Origin: Bog-473 sp963730395
GTDB taxonomy: Bacteria > Actinomycetota > Acidimicrobiia > Acidimicrobiales > RAAP-2
Direction of reading: 5' to 3'
Assembly (NCBI GenBank): GCA_963730395.1
Contig: CAVSSK010000006.1
Coordinates: 496,001-560,000, forward strand
DNA: 64,000 bases
A model generated the notes under the pieces. It saw nothing but the letters and a program-made list of their open reading frames with translations, searched no databases and was not told the DNA's origin. Shown one piece after another: positions 45,263-54,512 of the stretch (position 1 is the first letter of the stretch; each line of letters starts with the position of its first letter). The position numbers were made by a program, and so were the translations under genes.

Positions 45263-47142
45263 GTGGCATCGGGAACGCATCACGTAACGGAGCAGTTGGA
45301 CCAGGTCATCGTGCGCTTCGCCGGCGACTCGGGCGACGGCATGCAGCTGACGGGGGACCGCTTCACCACGAGCAGCGCCCTGCTCGGCAACGACCTGTCG
45401 ACCTTCCCGGACTTCCCGGCCGAGATCCGGGCCCCCGCCGGCACGCTCAACGGCGTGTCGGCCTTCCAGGTCCACATCTCGGACCACGACATCCTCACGC
45501 CGGGCGACTCGCCCAACGTGCTGGTGGCCATGAACCCGGCCGCGCTCAAGGCCAACATCGACCTCATGGCCAAGGGGACCGTCCTGCTGGTCAACAGCGA
45601 CTCCTTCGAGGAGCGCAACCTGGCCAAGGCGGGCTACGCCAGCCAACCCGCTCACCGACGGCTCGCTGAGCGCCTACACGGTCTACGAGGTCCCGATGAC
45701 CTCCATCACCCAGGAGGTCTGCAAGGAGGCGGGCGTCAAGCCCCGCGACGCCGAGCGCTCCAAGAACTTCTTCGCCCTGGGCCTGGTGAGCTGGCTCTAC
45801 ACCCGGCCGGTCGAGCCCACCGTCAACTGGATCGCCGAGCGCTTCGCCTCCAAGCCCCAGGTGGCCGAGGCCAACACCCGTGCCTTCCGGGCCGGCTACG
45901 ACTTCGGCGAGACGGCCGAGCTGTTCGAGTCCAACTACGAGGTCAGGCCCGCCACCTTCGAGAAGGGCGAGTACGTCCAGGTGACCGGGAACCAGGCTCT
46001 GGCCTGGGGCCTCATCACGGCCTCCCGGCTGGCCGGGCTGCCGCTGTTCCTCGGGAGCTATCCCGATCACCCCGGCCTCGGACATCCTGCACGAGCTCAG
46101 CCGGCGCAAGGAGTTCGGCATCCGCACCTTCCAGGCCGAGGACGAGATCGCCGGCATCGGAGCCGCGCTGGGCGCCGCCTTCGGGGGCGCCCTCGGGGTC
46201 ACCACGACCAGCGGCCCGGGTCTCGACCTCAAGTCCGAGACGATCGGACTGGCCATCAACCTCGAGCTGCCGCTCGTCATCGTCGACGTCCAGCGGGGCG
46301 GCCCGTCCACCGGGCTGCCCACCAAGACCGAGCAGGCCGACCTGCTCCACGCCCTCTACGGCCGCCACGGCGAGGCGCCGCTGCCCATCGTGGCGCCGAA
46401 GACGCCGAGCGACTGCTTCGCGGCGGCCATCGAGGCGACGCGGCTGGCCGTGAAGTACCGGACGCCGGTGATCCTGCTCTCGGACGGGTACCTGGCCAAC
46501 GGTGCCGAGCCGTGGCGCCTGCCCGACCTCGACTCGTTCGCACCCATCGACCCGGGCTTCGCCTCCGAGCCGAACGAGGTCGACGACGACGGCAACCCCG
46601 CCTTCTGGCCCTACGTCCGCGACCCCGAGACCCTGGCGCGGCCCTGGGCCCCGCCGGGGCTGCCCGGGCTCGAGCACCGCATCGGCGGCCTGGAGAAGGC
46701 CGACGGGAGCGGCAACGTGTCGTACGAGGGCGTCAACCACGAGCGCATGGTCCACCTGCGCCGCGACAAGATCGCCGGCATCGCCGCCGACATCCCGCCG
46801 GCGGAGCTGAACGACGAGACGGGCGACGCGCAACTGCTCCTCGTCAGCTGGGGCTCGACGTACGCCGCCGTGGCGGCCGGAGTGAAGCGGGTCCGGGCCC
46901 GGGGCATGAAGGCGGCCCACGTGCACCTGCGCCACCTCAACCCGCTGCCGGCCAACCTGGGCGAGGTGCTCACCCGCTACAGCCAGATCCTCGTGCCCGA
47001 GATCAACCTGGGTCAGTTGAGCCGGATCCTGCGGGCCGAGTACCTGGTCGACGCCCAGACCATGTCGAAGATCCAGGGCGTGCCGTTCCGTGTCAGCGAG
47101 ATCGAGGCAGCCATCACCGCGCTGCTCGGAGGGAAGTCATGA
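45263..47142 (+). CDS. korA: 2-oxoacid:ferredoxin oxidoreductase alpha subunit (gamma-alpha fusion), two frameshifts
   Basis: With KorB, decarboxylates 2-oxoglutarate (or a similar 2-oxoacid) to the acyl-CoA, reducing ferredoxin. The N-terminal gamma domain has VRFAGDSGDGMQLTGDRF and FPAEIRAPAGT. The alpha domain has NQALAWGLITASRLAG, then SYPITPASDILHELS, EDEIAGIGAALGAAFGG and TSGPGLDLKSETIGLA. One-base changes of frame occur near 45641 and 46065 (the latter in a CCC run); each restores the family sequence, so indel errors are likely. Corrected length is about 625 residues. GTG 45263 fits the N-terminus. The stop overlaps the korB ATG. Confidence 0.85.
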
Positions 47143-48188
47143 GCGAGTCCAACGGCGCCACCGCCACCGCCACCGCCGTGCCCGTCACCACCCGCAAGGA
47201 CTGGAGCAGCGACCAGGAGGTTCGCTGGTGCCCCGGCTGCGGCGACTACTCCATACTGGCCGCCGTCCAGATGCTGATGCCCGAGCTCGGGGTGCGACGC
47301 GAGAACACGGTGTTCCTCTCGGGCATCGGCTGCGCCGCCCGCTTCCCGTACTACATGAACACGTACGGCATGCACTCCATCCACGGCCGTGCGCCCGCCA
47401 TCGCGACGGGGCTCGCCACGACGCGGCCCGACCTCGACGTCTGGGTGATCTCGGGCGACGGCGACGCGCTGTCCATCGGTGGCAACCACCTGATCCACGC
47501 CCTGCGCCGCAACGTGCGGTTGAACATCTTGATGTTCAACAACCAGATCTACGGTTTGACCAAGGGGCAGTACTCGCCGACCTCGGAGGTGGCCAAGGTC
47601 ACCAAATCGACGCCCTTCGGCTCGGTCGACACCCCGTTCAACCCGGTGTCCCTCGCGCTGGGCGCCGAGGCGACGTTCGTGGCCCGGACCCACGACATGG
47701 ACCGGGCCCACATGCAGGAGACCTTTCGCCGGGCCCACCAGCACAATGGCGCGGCCTTCGTCGAGGTCCTGCAGAACTGCAACGTCTTCAACGACGGGGC
47801 CTTCGAGAAGATCACGGGCCGTGACGTCCGCGCCAGCATGCTCATCCCGCTCGAGCACGGCAAGCCGATCGTCTTCGGCTCCGAAGGTGAGCAGCGCGGC
47901 GTCATCCAGCGGGCCGACGGCAGCCTCGAGATCGTCTCGGTCGCCGACGTCGGGCTCGACGCCCTCCTGGTGCACGACGAGGCGCGCCACGACCCGGGCC
48001 TGGCCTTCGCTCTCTCCCGCCTGGCCCACGGCCCCTACGAGCCGACGCCCATCGGGGTGTTCCGTGCCGTGGAGCGCCCCGAGTACGGGACCCAGATGTC
48101 CGAGCAGATCACCGAGGCGCAGGGCAAGCGCGGGCTGGGCGACGTGGCGGCGCTGCTGCGCTCGGGCTCCAGCTGGACGGTGGACTAG
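47139..48188 (+). CDS. korB: 2-oxoacid:ferredoxin oxidoreductase beta subunit
   Basis: TPP-binding subunit of 349 residues. VRWCPGCGDYSIL supplies iron-sulfur-cluster cysteines, GCAARFPYYM follows, and the TPP motif runs from SGDGDALSIGGNHLIHALRRN to MFNNQIYGLTKGQ. TPFGSVDTPFNP is typical of the 2-oxoglutarate type. It is translationally coupled to korA (ATGA). The C-terminal extension from about residue 270 is found in actinobacterial KorB. The stop TAG overlaps the stop of the convergent SRPBCC gene. Confidence 0.93.
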   Translation: MSESNGATATATAVPVTTRKDWSSDQEVRWCPGCGDYSILAAVQMLMPELGVRRENTVFLSGIGCAARFPYYMNTYGMHSIHGRAPAIATGLATTRPDLDVWVISGDGDALSIGGNHLIHALRRNVRLNILMFNNQIYGLTKGQYSPTSEVAKVTKSTPFGSVDTPFNPVSLALGAEATFVARTHDMDRAHMQETFRRAHQHNGAAFVEVLQNCNVFNDGAFEKITGRDVRASMLIPLEHGKPIVFGSEGEQRGVIQRADGSLEIVSVADVGLDALLVHDEARHDPGLAFALSRLAHGPYEPTPIGVFRAVERPEYGTQMSEQITEAQGKRGLGDVAALLRSGSSWTVD

Positions 48189-48661
48189 GACGAGGAGGCT
48201 GGGGTCTCGACCTCGGCCTTGATCCGTTCGAGCGTCGTGCGCATCCCTCTGCGGTTGACCTTGCCACGGGACCACCCCCACAGCGCCCAGTAGACCCGCA
48301 GGCCGAGAGTGGGGGTCAGGGTGAAGGACTCGGTGACGTCGGCCCCGTCGCCGGCCGGGGTGATCTCGTAGCCCCACACGGCGAGCGGCTTCTCGGTCGA
48401 CACCGTGCCGAAGGCGAACGTGCGCCCGGGCTCGCACTCCGTGACCGCGCAGGAGACCCAGTAGACGGGCCCAATCCCGTTGCGCTTCACGTGGCCCCGG
48501 AATTTGGCCCCGACGGCCGGCCCAGTGGCGCCGTCGAGCCACTCGGCCTCGAAGGTCTCGGGGCTGTAGCTCCCGATGCGGGTCACGTCGCTGACCAGCT
48601 CCCAGATGCGCTGTGGCGGCGCGTCCATGTGGACGGTCACGGCCTCGTGCATGGCCGGCAT
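48185..48661 (-). CDS. SRPBCC-family protein
   Basis: A 158-residue polyketide-cyclase/dehydrase-like protein: VTVHMDAPPQRIWELVSDV at the N-terminus, KFRGHVKRNGIGPVYWVSCAVTECEPGRTFAFGTV in the middle strands, and a C-terminal amphipathic helix. It probably binds a hydrophobic ligand; no enzyme activity can be assigned. It is transcribed just downstream of the DUF1015 gene, whose stop lies 1 bp upstream of this ATG. Confidence 0.8.
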   Translation of the reverse strand: MPAMHEAVTVHMDAPPQRIWELVSDVTRIGSYSPETFEAEWLDGATGPAVGAKFRGHVKRNGIGPVYWVSCAVTECEPGRTFAFGTVSTEKPLAVWGYEITPAGDGADVTESFTLTPTLGLRVYWALWGWSRGKVNRRGMRTTLERIKAEVETPASSS

Positions 48662-48662
48662 G

Positions 48663-49868
48663 TCAGGAGACGTCCAGGGACCGGAAGACCATCCCGGTAC
48701 GTGGCTTGGGGCTGAAGAAGGTGGTCTTGGGGGGCATGCGCCGGCGCTCGTTGGCCCACTCCTCGATCTGCTTCACCGTCACCGGCCGGAGCAAGAAGGC
48801 GGCCTGGCCCTCGCCGTGCTGCAGCGCCTCCATCGCCTCGTCGATGCTGTGGCGGTGCATGACCTCGTGCGGGGGCAGACGGTCGAGCACCCCCGCGATG
48901 AGGTTGGAGTCGAGGTCGTTGCCCGGCTGCTCGTGCACCTCGGCGTGGGGGAGGAGCAGGTAGGCCCGGCCGCCGGTGACCACGGCCAGCGAGCTCGAGT
49001 CGGCCAGCGCGCCCAGTGTCCGGGCGTCGGCGGCACCGGCTCGGACGACGTCGAACCACTCCGAGAGGGCCCCGACGAGGTCGAAGCCCTCCGGCAGCCC
49101 GCTGACGGTGCGGTGGATGGCGCCCACGGTGAGCTGGTCCTCGGACAGCTCGACCACGAGGGCCATCACGAGGTCGTAGGGCCCGGGACGCCCACCGTTG
49201 GCGGCACGGCACTCGGCTTGGTACGTGCGGGCCGTCTCGTAGCGGTGGTGCCCGTCGGCCAGGACGACGGGTGCCCCGGCCACGGCCGCCCCGACCGCTT
49301 CGTTGGCGTCGGGGTCGCTGAGGACCCAGAGCTGATGGCGGACGCCTTCGTCGTCGTAGGCGTCGGCCACCGGCTCGTCGTCGGTGGGGTCGAACGTCGC
49401 CGTGACTCCTGCCGCCATGGACAGGCCCCAGATCGGTGACAGGTTGGCCCGGGTGGCGCGCAGCAGGTCCAGCCGGTCGCTCTTGGGCTTGGGCAACGTT
49501 TGCTCGTGGGGGAGGATGTCGCTCTCCTCGCCCGGCTCGGCCAGGCCGAGTGCCCCGATCACGCCGGTGGTGGCACGACCCGCGGTGTCGGTCATCCGGT
49601 ACGGGTAGAGGCTGCGTTCGGGCTCGGCGCCGATGACCCCCTCCGCCTGCCAGCGGGTGAAGAGGTCGGTTGCCACGGCGTAGCGGTCGCGTCCAGCCGA
49701 GAGGTCGGCCTCGGGGAGTTCGACGAGCACCGCGTTGGCCTGGTGACGGGAGGCGAGGTGCACCCGCTCGGCCGAGGAGATGACGTCGTAGGGAGGGGCC
49801 ATGACCTGGGCGATGGGCGCGACCGCGGGCCGGTAGCGCAGTCCCCGGAACGGTTCGAAGCGAGGCAT
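48663..49868 (-). CDS. DUF1015 family protein
   Basis: A 401-residue conserved protein, opening MPRFEPFRGLRYRP and containing VMAPPYDVISSAERVHLASRHQANAV, VLADGHHRYETARTY near residue 215 and KPRTGMVFRSLDV at the end. These are diagnostic for DUF1015, whose function is unknown. ATG 49868 starts divergently from pgsA, only 60 bp away. A weak CAGAGT box lies 7 nt upstream. Confidence 0.88.
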   Translation of the reverse strand: MPRFEPFRGLRYRPAVAPIAQVMAPPYDVISSAERVHLASRHQANAVLVELPEADLSAGRDRYAVATDLFTRWQAEGVIGAEPERSLYPYRMTDTAGRATTGVIGALGLAEPGEESDILPHEQTLPKPKSDRLDLLRATRANLSPIWGLSMAAGVTATFDPTDDEPVADAYDDEGVRHQLWVLSDPDANEAVGAAVAGAPVVLADGHHRYETARTYQAECRAANGGRPGPYDLVMALVVELSEDQLTVGAIHRTVSGLPEGFDLVGALSEWFDVVRAGAADARTLGALADSSSLAVVTGGRAYLLLPHAEVHEQPGNDLDSNLIAGVLDRLPPHEVMHRHSIDEAMEALQHGEGQAAFLLRPVTVKQIEEWANERRRMPPKTTFFSPKPRTGMVFRSLDVS

Positions 49869-49916
49869 CGTGCCCACTCTGGCACACCCCGGACGGGGCC
49901 GTCGCGGGGCACTCCC

Positions 49917-49922
49917 TAAACT
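49917..49922 (+). promoter_or_regulatory. -10 box of pgsA, leaderless type
   Basis: TAAACT ends 6 nt before GTG 49929. Confidence 0.45.
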
Positions 49923-49928
49923 CGGTGC

Positions 49929-50522
49929 GTGGACGACAACGGGTTGGACCGGATCCTCACGGCGCCCAACGTCATCACCCTCGTGCGGCTGCTGTGCATC
50001 CCGATCTTCTTGTGGTTGCTCTTCGGAGTGCACCGCCAGACCGCGGCAGCGGTGCTGCTGGCCGTCCTCGGCGCGACGGACTGGGTCGACGGCTACGTGG
50101 CACGCCGCTACGGCCAGGTGTCCACGTTCGGCAAGGTGCTCGACCCGACGGCCGACCGCCTGCTGGTGGGAACGGCCGTGATCTCCATCATGGTCTACGG
50201 CGCCGTGCCGCTCTGGTTCGGCATCGCCACGATCGCCCGCGAGGTCCTGGTCTCCGTGATGGTGGTGCTGCTGGCCGGGCTGGGCGCGGCGCGCATCGAT
50301 GTGTTGTGGGTGGGCAAGGCGGGGACGTTCGGCCTGATGTTCGCGTACCCGGCCTTCCTCCTCGGCGACGGCACTGCGACCTGGCAGGCGCCCATCAGGG
50401 CGATCGCGTGGGTGACCGGGCTGATCGGCCTGGGTCTCGCGTGGTGGGCCGCAGGGAGCTACATCGGACCGGCGCGCCGAGCGCTGCAAGAGGGCCGGGC
50501 GGCCCGGAGGAGCGCGGTGTGA
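49929..50522 (+). CDS. pgsA: CDP-diacylglycerol-glycerol-3-phosphate 3-phosphatidyltransferase
   Basis: Makes phosphatidylglycerol phosphate in the membrane. The 197-residue protein has the full CDP-alcohol phosphotransferase signature D-x2-DG-x2-AR-x8-G-x3-D-x3-D in the stretch beginning DWVDGYVARRYG (about residues 51-77), and several membrane helices. NVITLVRLLCIPIFLWLL is the usual N-terminal helix. GTG 49929 sits 6 nt after a TAAACT box. The next gene's GTG overlaps its stop. Confidence 0.9.
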   Translation: MDDNGLDRILTAPNVITLVRLLCIPIFLWLLFGVHRQTAAAVLLAVLGATDWVDGYVARRYGQVSTFGKVLDPTADRLLVGTAVISIMVYGAVPLWFGIATIAREVLVSVMVVLLAGLGAARIDVLWVGKAGTFGLMFAYPAFLLGDGTATWQAPIRAIAWVTGLIGLGLAWWAAGSYIGPARRALQEGRAARRSAV

Positions 50523-53012
50523 AGGCCGTCATCATGGCCGGCGGCGAGGGCACCCGACTGCGCCCGCAGACTTCGAACCTGCCCAAGCCGATGCTGCCGT
50601 TGGTGGGGCGGCCGATGATGGAGCACATCGTCTCGCTGCTGCGACGCCACGGGATCACCGACATCGTCGTGACAGTGGCCTTCCTGCCCAACGCCATCCG
50701 CAGCTACTTCGGGGACGGGAGTGAGCTCGGCGTCCGCATGGCGTACGCCACTGAGGAGTCACCGCTCGGCACGGCGGGATCCGTACGCAACGCGCGTGAG
50801 CAGTTGACCGAGCGCTTCCTCGTGATCTCGGGCGACGTGCTCACCGACATCGACCTCACGTCGGTGATCGCGTTCCACGAGAAGAACGAGGCGCTGGCGA
50901 CGATCGCGTTGTGCGCTGTGGAGAACCCGCTCGAGTTCGGCATCGTGATCACGCGCGAGGACGGCACGATCGAGCGCTTCCTCGAGAAGCCCGGCTGGGG
51001 CCAGGTGTTCAGCGACACCATCAACACCGGCATCTACGTGTTGGAGCCCGGGATCTTCGATCTCATCCCCGAGGGGCGCGCCGTGGACTTCTCGAGCGAG
51101 GTGTTCCCGGCTGCTCTCGAGGCCGGGGACCCCCTCTATGGGTATGTGGCCGACGGGTATTGGGAGGACGTCGGCACGACGGGGGCCTATCTCAAGGCCC
51201 ACGAGGACATCCTCGACGGCAAGGTCCAGGTGGACGTGTCCGGCTTCGAGCTGCGCCCGGGCGTGTGGGTGGGCAAGGGCTCGTCGATCGACCCGAGTGT
51301 CCGGATCGACTCGCCGTCGTTCATCGGGGAGAACTGCACCATCGACGCGGACGTCGTGCTCGGCGCCTACACCACGATCGGTGCGAACACCCAGGTGGCA
51401 GAGCGGGCCGAGCTGCAGCGCTCGGTCATCGGGGAGAACTCGTACGTCGGGCCCGCGGTCCGGGTCGAGGGTGCGGTGCTGGGACGGTCGTGCGACCTGC
51501 GGGTGGGGGCGCGTGTCGAGCCCGGGGCGGTCGTCGGGGAGGGCGCCCTCATCGGGGCCCACGCCGAGGTGCGCAGCGACGTCAAGGTCTACCCCGGCAA
51601 GGTCGTGGAGGCCGGTGCCCAGGTCAACGCCTCAATTGTCTGGGAGTCCGGAGGCTCGCGCAGCCTCTTCGGGCCCGGGGGGGTGCAGGGGATCGCCAAC
51701 GTCGACATCAGCCCCGAGTTGGCCGTGCGCTTGGCCAAGGCGTGGGCATCGGGCTTCGAGAAGGGCTCGTACATCACGGCCTCGCGTGACACGAGCCGGG
51801 TGGCCCGGGTGCTCAAGCGCGCCCTCATGGTCGGGTGCAACTCGGTTGGGGTCAACGTCACCGACCTCGAGCTGGCGACCGTGCCGGTCACGCGCCACCA
51901 CGTGCGCCGGCGCGGCAACCGGGCCGGCCTCACCGTGCGCCTCAGCCCCGACGACCCCCAGCAGGTCGTGATCGGCTTCTTCGACGACCGCGGCATCGAC
52001 CTGTCGGAGAACGACCGCCGGCGTGTGGAGCGCATGTACCACCGCGAGGAGTTCCGTCGGGTCACGGCCGGGGAGATCGGCGACATCGACTTCTCACCTC
52101 GCACCATCGAGCTCTACACGGCCGATGTCGTGGAGGCACTCGAGCTGCGTCGTGACGTCGGACGTGAAGTCAAGCTGGTGCTCGACCTGTCGTACGGCGC
52201 GGCAAGCTTCGTGATGCCCAACCTTCTCTCGAAGGTGCACGCCGACGTCCTGAGCATCAATCCGTACGCGCAGACGCCGGGCATGATCTCGGTCGACCGC
52301 ATCCTGAGCGAGGCGCGTGTCGCCGACGCGGTGCGCGGCTCGGGCGCCGACCTCGGTGCGGTGATCGATGCGGGGGGCGAACGGCTCACGCTCATCGACG
52401 GCACCGGGCAGAGTGCTGACCGACGACGAGGCGGTAGTGGTCTTCATCGAGCTGTCGACCATCGCGGGGGACGCGGACCGCGTCGCGTTGCCGGTGACTG
52501 CGAGCGACACGATGTTGCGCCTGTGCGAGGAGCGCGGCGTCGCGGTCACGCTGACTCCGCTCTCACCCTCCGGGCTGCTCGAGGCGGCGGCGTCGGGCGG
52601 CGTCTCCTTCGCGTCGGATCGACACGGAGGATATGTGTTCCCCGCGTTCCTGCCCGCCTTCGACGCGGCAGCGACCCTGGCCCGCCTGGTGTCCCTGCTG
52701 GGCCAGAGCTCGACGTCCATCGCAGAGATCGTCGACGCCACGCCGCCCATGCCGATCCTGCACGAGGAGGTCCCGACGCCTCTCGAGCAGAAGGGACTGA
52801 TCATGCGGACCCTGATGGAGCAGCTCACCGAGCGGGGCGCCGACCTGGTCCTTGTGGACGGGATCAAGGTGGTGTCGGACCGCGGATGGGTCCTCGTCGT
52901 CCCCGATCCCGAGGACCCGGTCACCCACGTCTGGTCCGAGGGTGCGGACCTGGGGACGTCGGAGGCGATGGCGAGCGAGTACGTCGAGCGCGTCACCGAG
53001 ATGCTGGCATAG
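50519..53012 (+). CDS. Sugar-nucleotidyltransferase / phosphomannomutase-like fusion, one frameshift
   Basis: About 830 residues in three parts. (1) Nucleotidyltransferase (1-230): MAGGEGTRLRPQTSNLPKPMLPL, the signature of mannose-1-phosphate guanylyl- or glucose-1-phosphate thymidylyltransferases. (2) Left-handed beta-helix (about 250-370): many hexapeptides such as IDSPSFIGENCTI. (3) Phosphohexomutase-like region (about 380-830) in which the serine loop TASHNP is replaced by RLSPDDP and the metal site DGDxDR by DAGGER, so mutase activity is unlikely. The frame shifts by one base near 52405, between LIDGTG and VLTDDEAVVVF. It overlaps pgsA by 4 bp. It probably makes an NDP-hexose for cell-envelope glycans. 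Confidence 0.82.
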
Positions 53013-53049
53013 GCCGAGCGGCAAGCTGCAGGTCGGGTCGGCCGTCCGG

Positions 53050-53055
53050 TATGGT
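53050..53055 (+). promoter_or_regulatory. -10 box of gcvH, leaderless type
   Basis: TATGGT ends 8 nt before ATG 53064. Confidence 0.42.
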
Positions 53056-53063
53056 CGCCTGCC

Positions 53064-53444
53064 ATGAACATCCCCGAGGATCTGCGTTACTCCCCAGAAC
53101 ACGAGTGGGTCCGCGTGGAGGGGACGCGCGTGCGCGTCGGGATCACCGACTACGCGCAGGATGCGCTGGGCGACATCGTGTTCGTCGACCTGCCGGCGGT
53201 GGGGAGCGAGGTCGAGGCGGGCGGACAGCTGGGCGAGCTCGAGTCCACCAAGTCGGTGTCGGAGATCTACGCTCCCGTTGCCGGCACCGTGACCGCCGTG
53301 AACGACGCGCTGGCCGGAGGGCCGGAACGGATCAACCAGGATCCCTACGGGGAGGGCTGGATCTGCGAGATCGAGCTTGCGGCAGGCGCTGATCCGGGCA
53401 GCCTCCTCGACGCTGCCGCCTACGGTGACCTGACGGCGGACTAG
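53064..53444 (+). CDS. gcvH: Glycine cleavage system H protein
   Basis: A 126-residue lipoyl carrier of the glycine cleavage complex. The lipoylated Lys63 is in LESTKSVSEIYAPV; the opening YSPEHEWVRVEG and the end NQDPYGEGWICEIEL are standard. Other gcv genes are not in the window. In actinobacteria gcvH commonly lies before garA, ftsR and the DUF151 gene, as it does here. Confidence 0.96.
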   Translation: MNIPEDLRYSPEHEWVRVEGTRVRVGITDYAQDALGDIVFVDLPAVGSEVEAGGQLGELESTKSVSEIYAPVAGTVTAVNDALAGGPERINQDPYGEGWICEIELAAGADPGSLLDAAAYGDLTAD

Positions 53445-53495
53445 CAGGCGTTCGGGGCCTAGATGACGGCAAGGGAAGCGGGCCGTGCTGTGGGG

Positions 53496-53501
53496 TACCG
53501 T
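53496..53501 (+). promoter_or_regulatory. -10 box of the FHA gene, leaderless type
   Basis: TACCGT ends 7 nt before GTG 53509, which supports that start and the zinc-ribbon N-terminus. Confidence 0.45.
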
Positions 53502-53508
53502 GGTCGCC

Positions 53509-53982
53509 GTGTTCTGTCACAACTGTGGGCATCGGAACCCCGAGGGAGTCAACTTCTGCTCCTCGTGCGGTCATGCGCTGCTCGCGGACGGCGATGACGC
53601 GACCATCACCCTGCACCCGACCGACGAGGCCGAGACGTCCGAGGAGCACCCTGATGTCACCCTCGTCGAGGTGCCACACGGTGCCGGGGTTCTCGTTGTC
53701 ACCCGTGGTCCCAATGTCGGAGCGCGCTACCTGCTCGGGGAGAAGGTCGTGCGGGCGGGCCGTCACCCAGAGAGTGACATCTTTCTCGATGACATCACCG
53801 TGTCACGCCGCCACGTGGAGATCACGCCCGGCGACGGCGGCAGCTACTCGCTCCGGGACGTGGGTTCGTTGAACGGGACGTACGTGAACAGGGAACGGAT
53901 CGACGAGGTCCAGCTGTCCCCGGGCGACGAGGTGCAGATCGGCAAGTTCAAGCTCGTCTACCTGGTGGCGGGCAACGAGTGA
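53509..53982 (+). CDS. FHA-domain protein with N-terminal zinc ribbon (GarA position)
   Basis: A 157-residue protein. The N-terminus has CHNCG-x8-CSSCG, a zinc ribbon. An acidic Thr/Glu linker follows (about 25-50), then an FHA domain (about 60-150) with GRHPESDIFLDDITVSRRHVEI and SLNGTYVNRERI, the phosphothreonine-binding residues. Position between gcvH and ftsR is that of GarA (OdhI), the FHA regulator of 2-oxoglutarate metabolism, but the ETTS phosphorylation motif of GarA is not visible. GTG 53509 is chosen for the leaderless promoter. Its end overlaps the ftsR start by 4 bp. Confidence 0.85.
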   Translation: MFCHNCGHRNPEGVNFCSSCGHALLADGDDATITLHPTDEAETSEEHPDVTLVEVPHGAGVLVVTRGPNVGARYLLGEKVVRAGRHPESDIFLDDITVSRRHVEITPGDGGSYSLRDVGSLNGTYVNRERIDEVQLSPGDEVQIGKFKLVYLVAGNE

Positions 53983-54494
53983 GCAGCCGCACGTACCTCT
54001 CCATCGGAGATGTCCTGACCCTGCTGCGGGAGGAATTCCCCGACGTCACGATCTCGAAGATCCGGTTCCTGGAGAGCCAGGGGCTGGTCAACCCGGAGCG
54101 TTCGCCCTCGGGCTACCGCAAGTTCTTCGACCACGACGTGGAGCGCCTGCGCTGGGTGTTGCGCCAGCAGAGGGAGCATTTTCTGCCTCTCAAGGTCATC
54201 CGGGACCGCCTGGCGGACGGGGAGCTCGACGACCCCGAGCCCAAGGGGCCGAACGGCAAGCCGGCCCGTGTGGCTGCACCGCCGGCCGCCGTTGCCGACC
54301 AGCAACCGAGCAGGGCGGACGAGGAGGCCATGGCTCGCATCCTGGCCGATGCCTCGCGGCGTGCCGCCCGCATGCCGGAGACGGCGCCGGCCCGGCCCGG
54401 GCTCCAGGTGGTCGGCCAAGGGGACGAAAGCGAGACCGCCAAGGTGGCGGCCGAGCCTGAGCCGGCGCGCGGTCACAGCCGCCACCGCTCCTGA
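53979..54494 (+). CDS. FtsR-like MerR-family regulator, N-terminal half
   Basis: 171 residues beginning with the MerR-type helix-turn-helix SIGDVLTLLREEFPDVTISKIRFLESQGLVNPERSPSGYRKF (given in part as SIGDVLTLLREEF and KIRFLESQGLV). This matches actinobacterial FtsR, an activator of the cell-division gene ftsZ. After about residue 75 it becomes Pro/Ala-rich linker and ends at TGA 54492. The same frame continues directly with the expected C-terminal domain, so this looks like one gene split by an in-frame stop. It overlaps the FHA gene by 4 bp. Confidence 0.8.
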   Translation: MSSRTYLSIGDVLTLLREEFPDVTISKIRFLESQGLVNPERSPSGYRKFFDHDVERLRWVLRQQREHFLPLKVIRDRLADGELDDPEPKGPNGKPARVAAPPAAVADQQPSRADEEAMARILADASRRAARMPETAPARPGLQVVGQGDESETAKVAAEPEPARGHSRHRS

Positions 54495-54512
54495 GCGCAG
54501 CCCTCGTCACGC

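Noticed and set aside
49925..53392. One 1,155-codon frame from pgsA to gcvH as a single protein
   Set aside because: Only the middle part (from 50519) encodes recognisable domains; the start overlaps pgsA in another frame and the end overlaps gcvH. The frame stays open through GC-rich sequence by chance.
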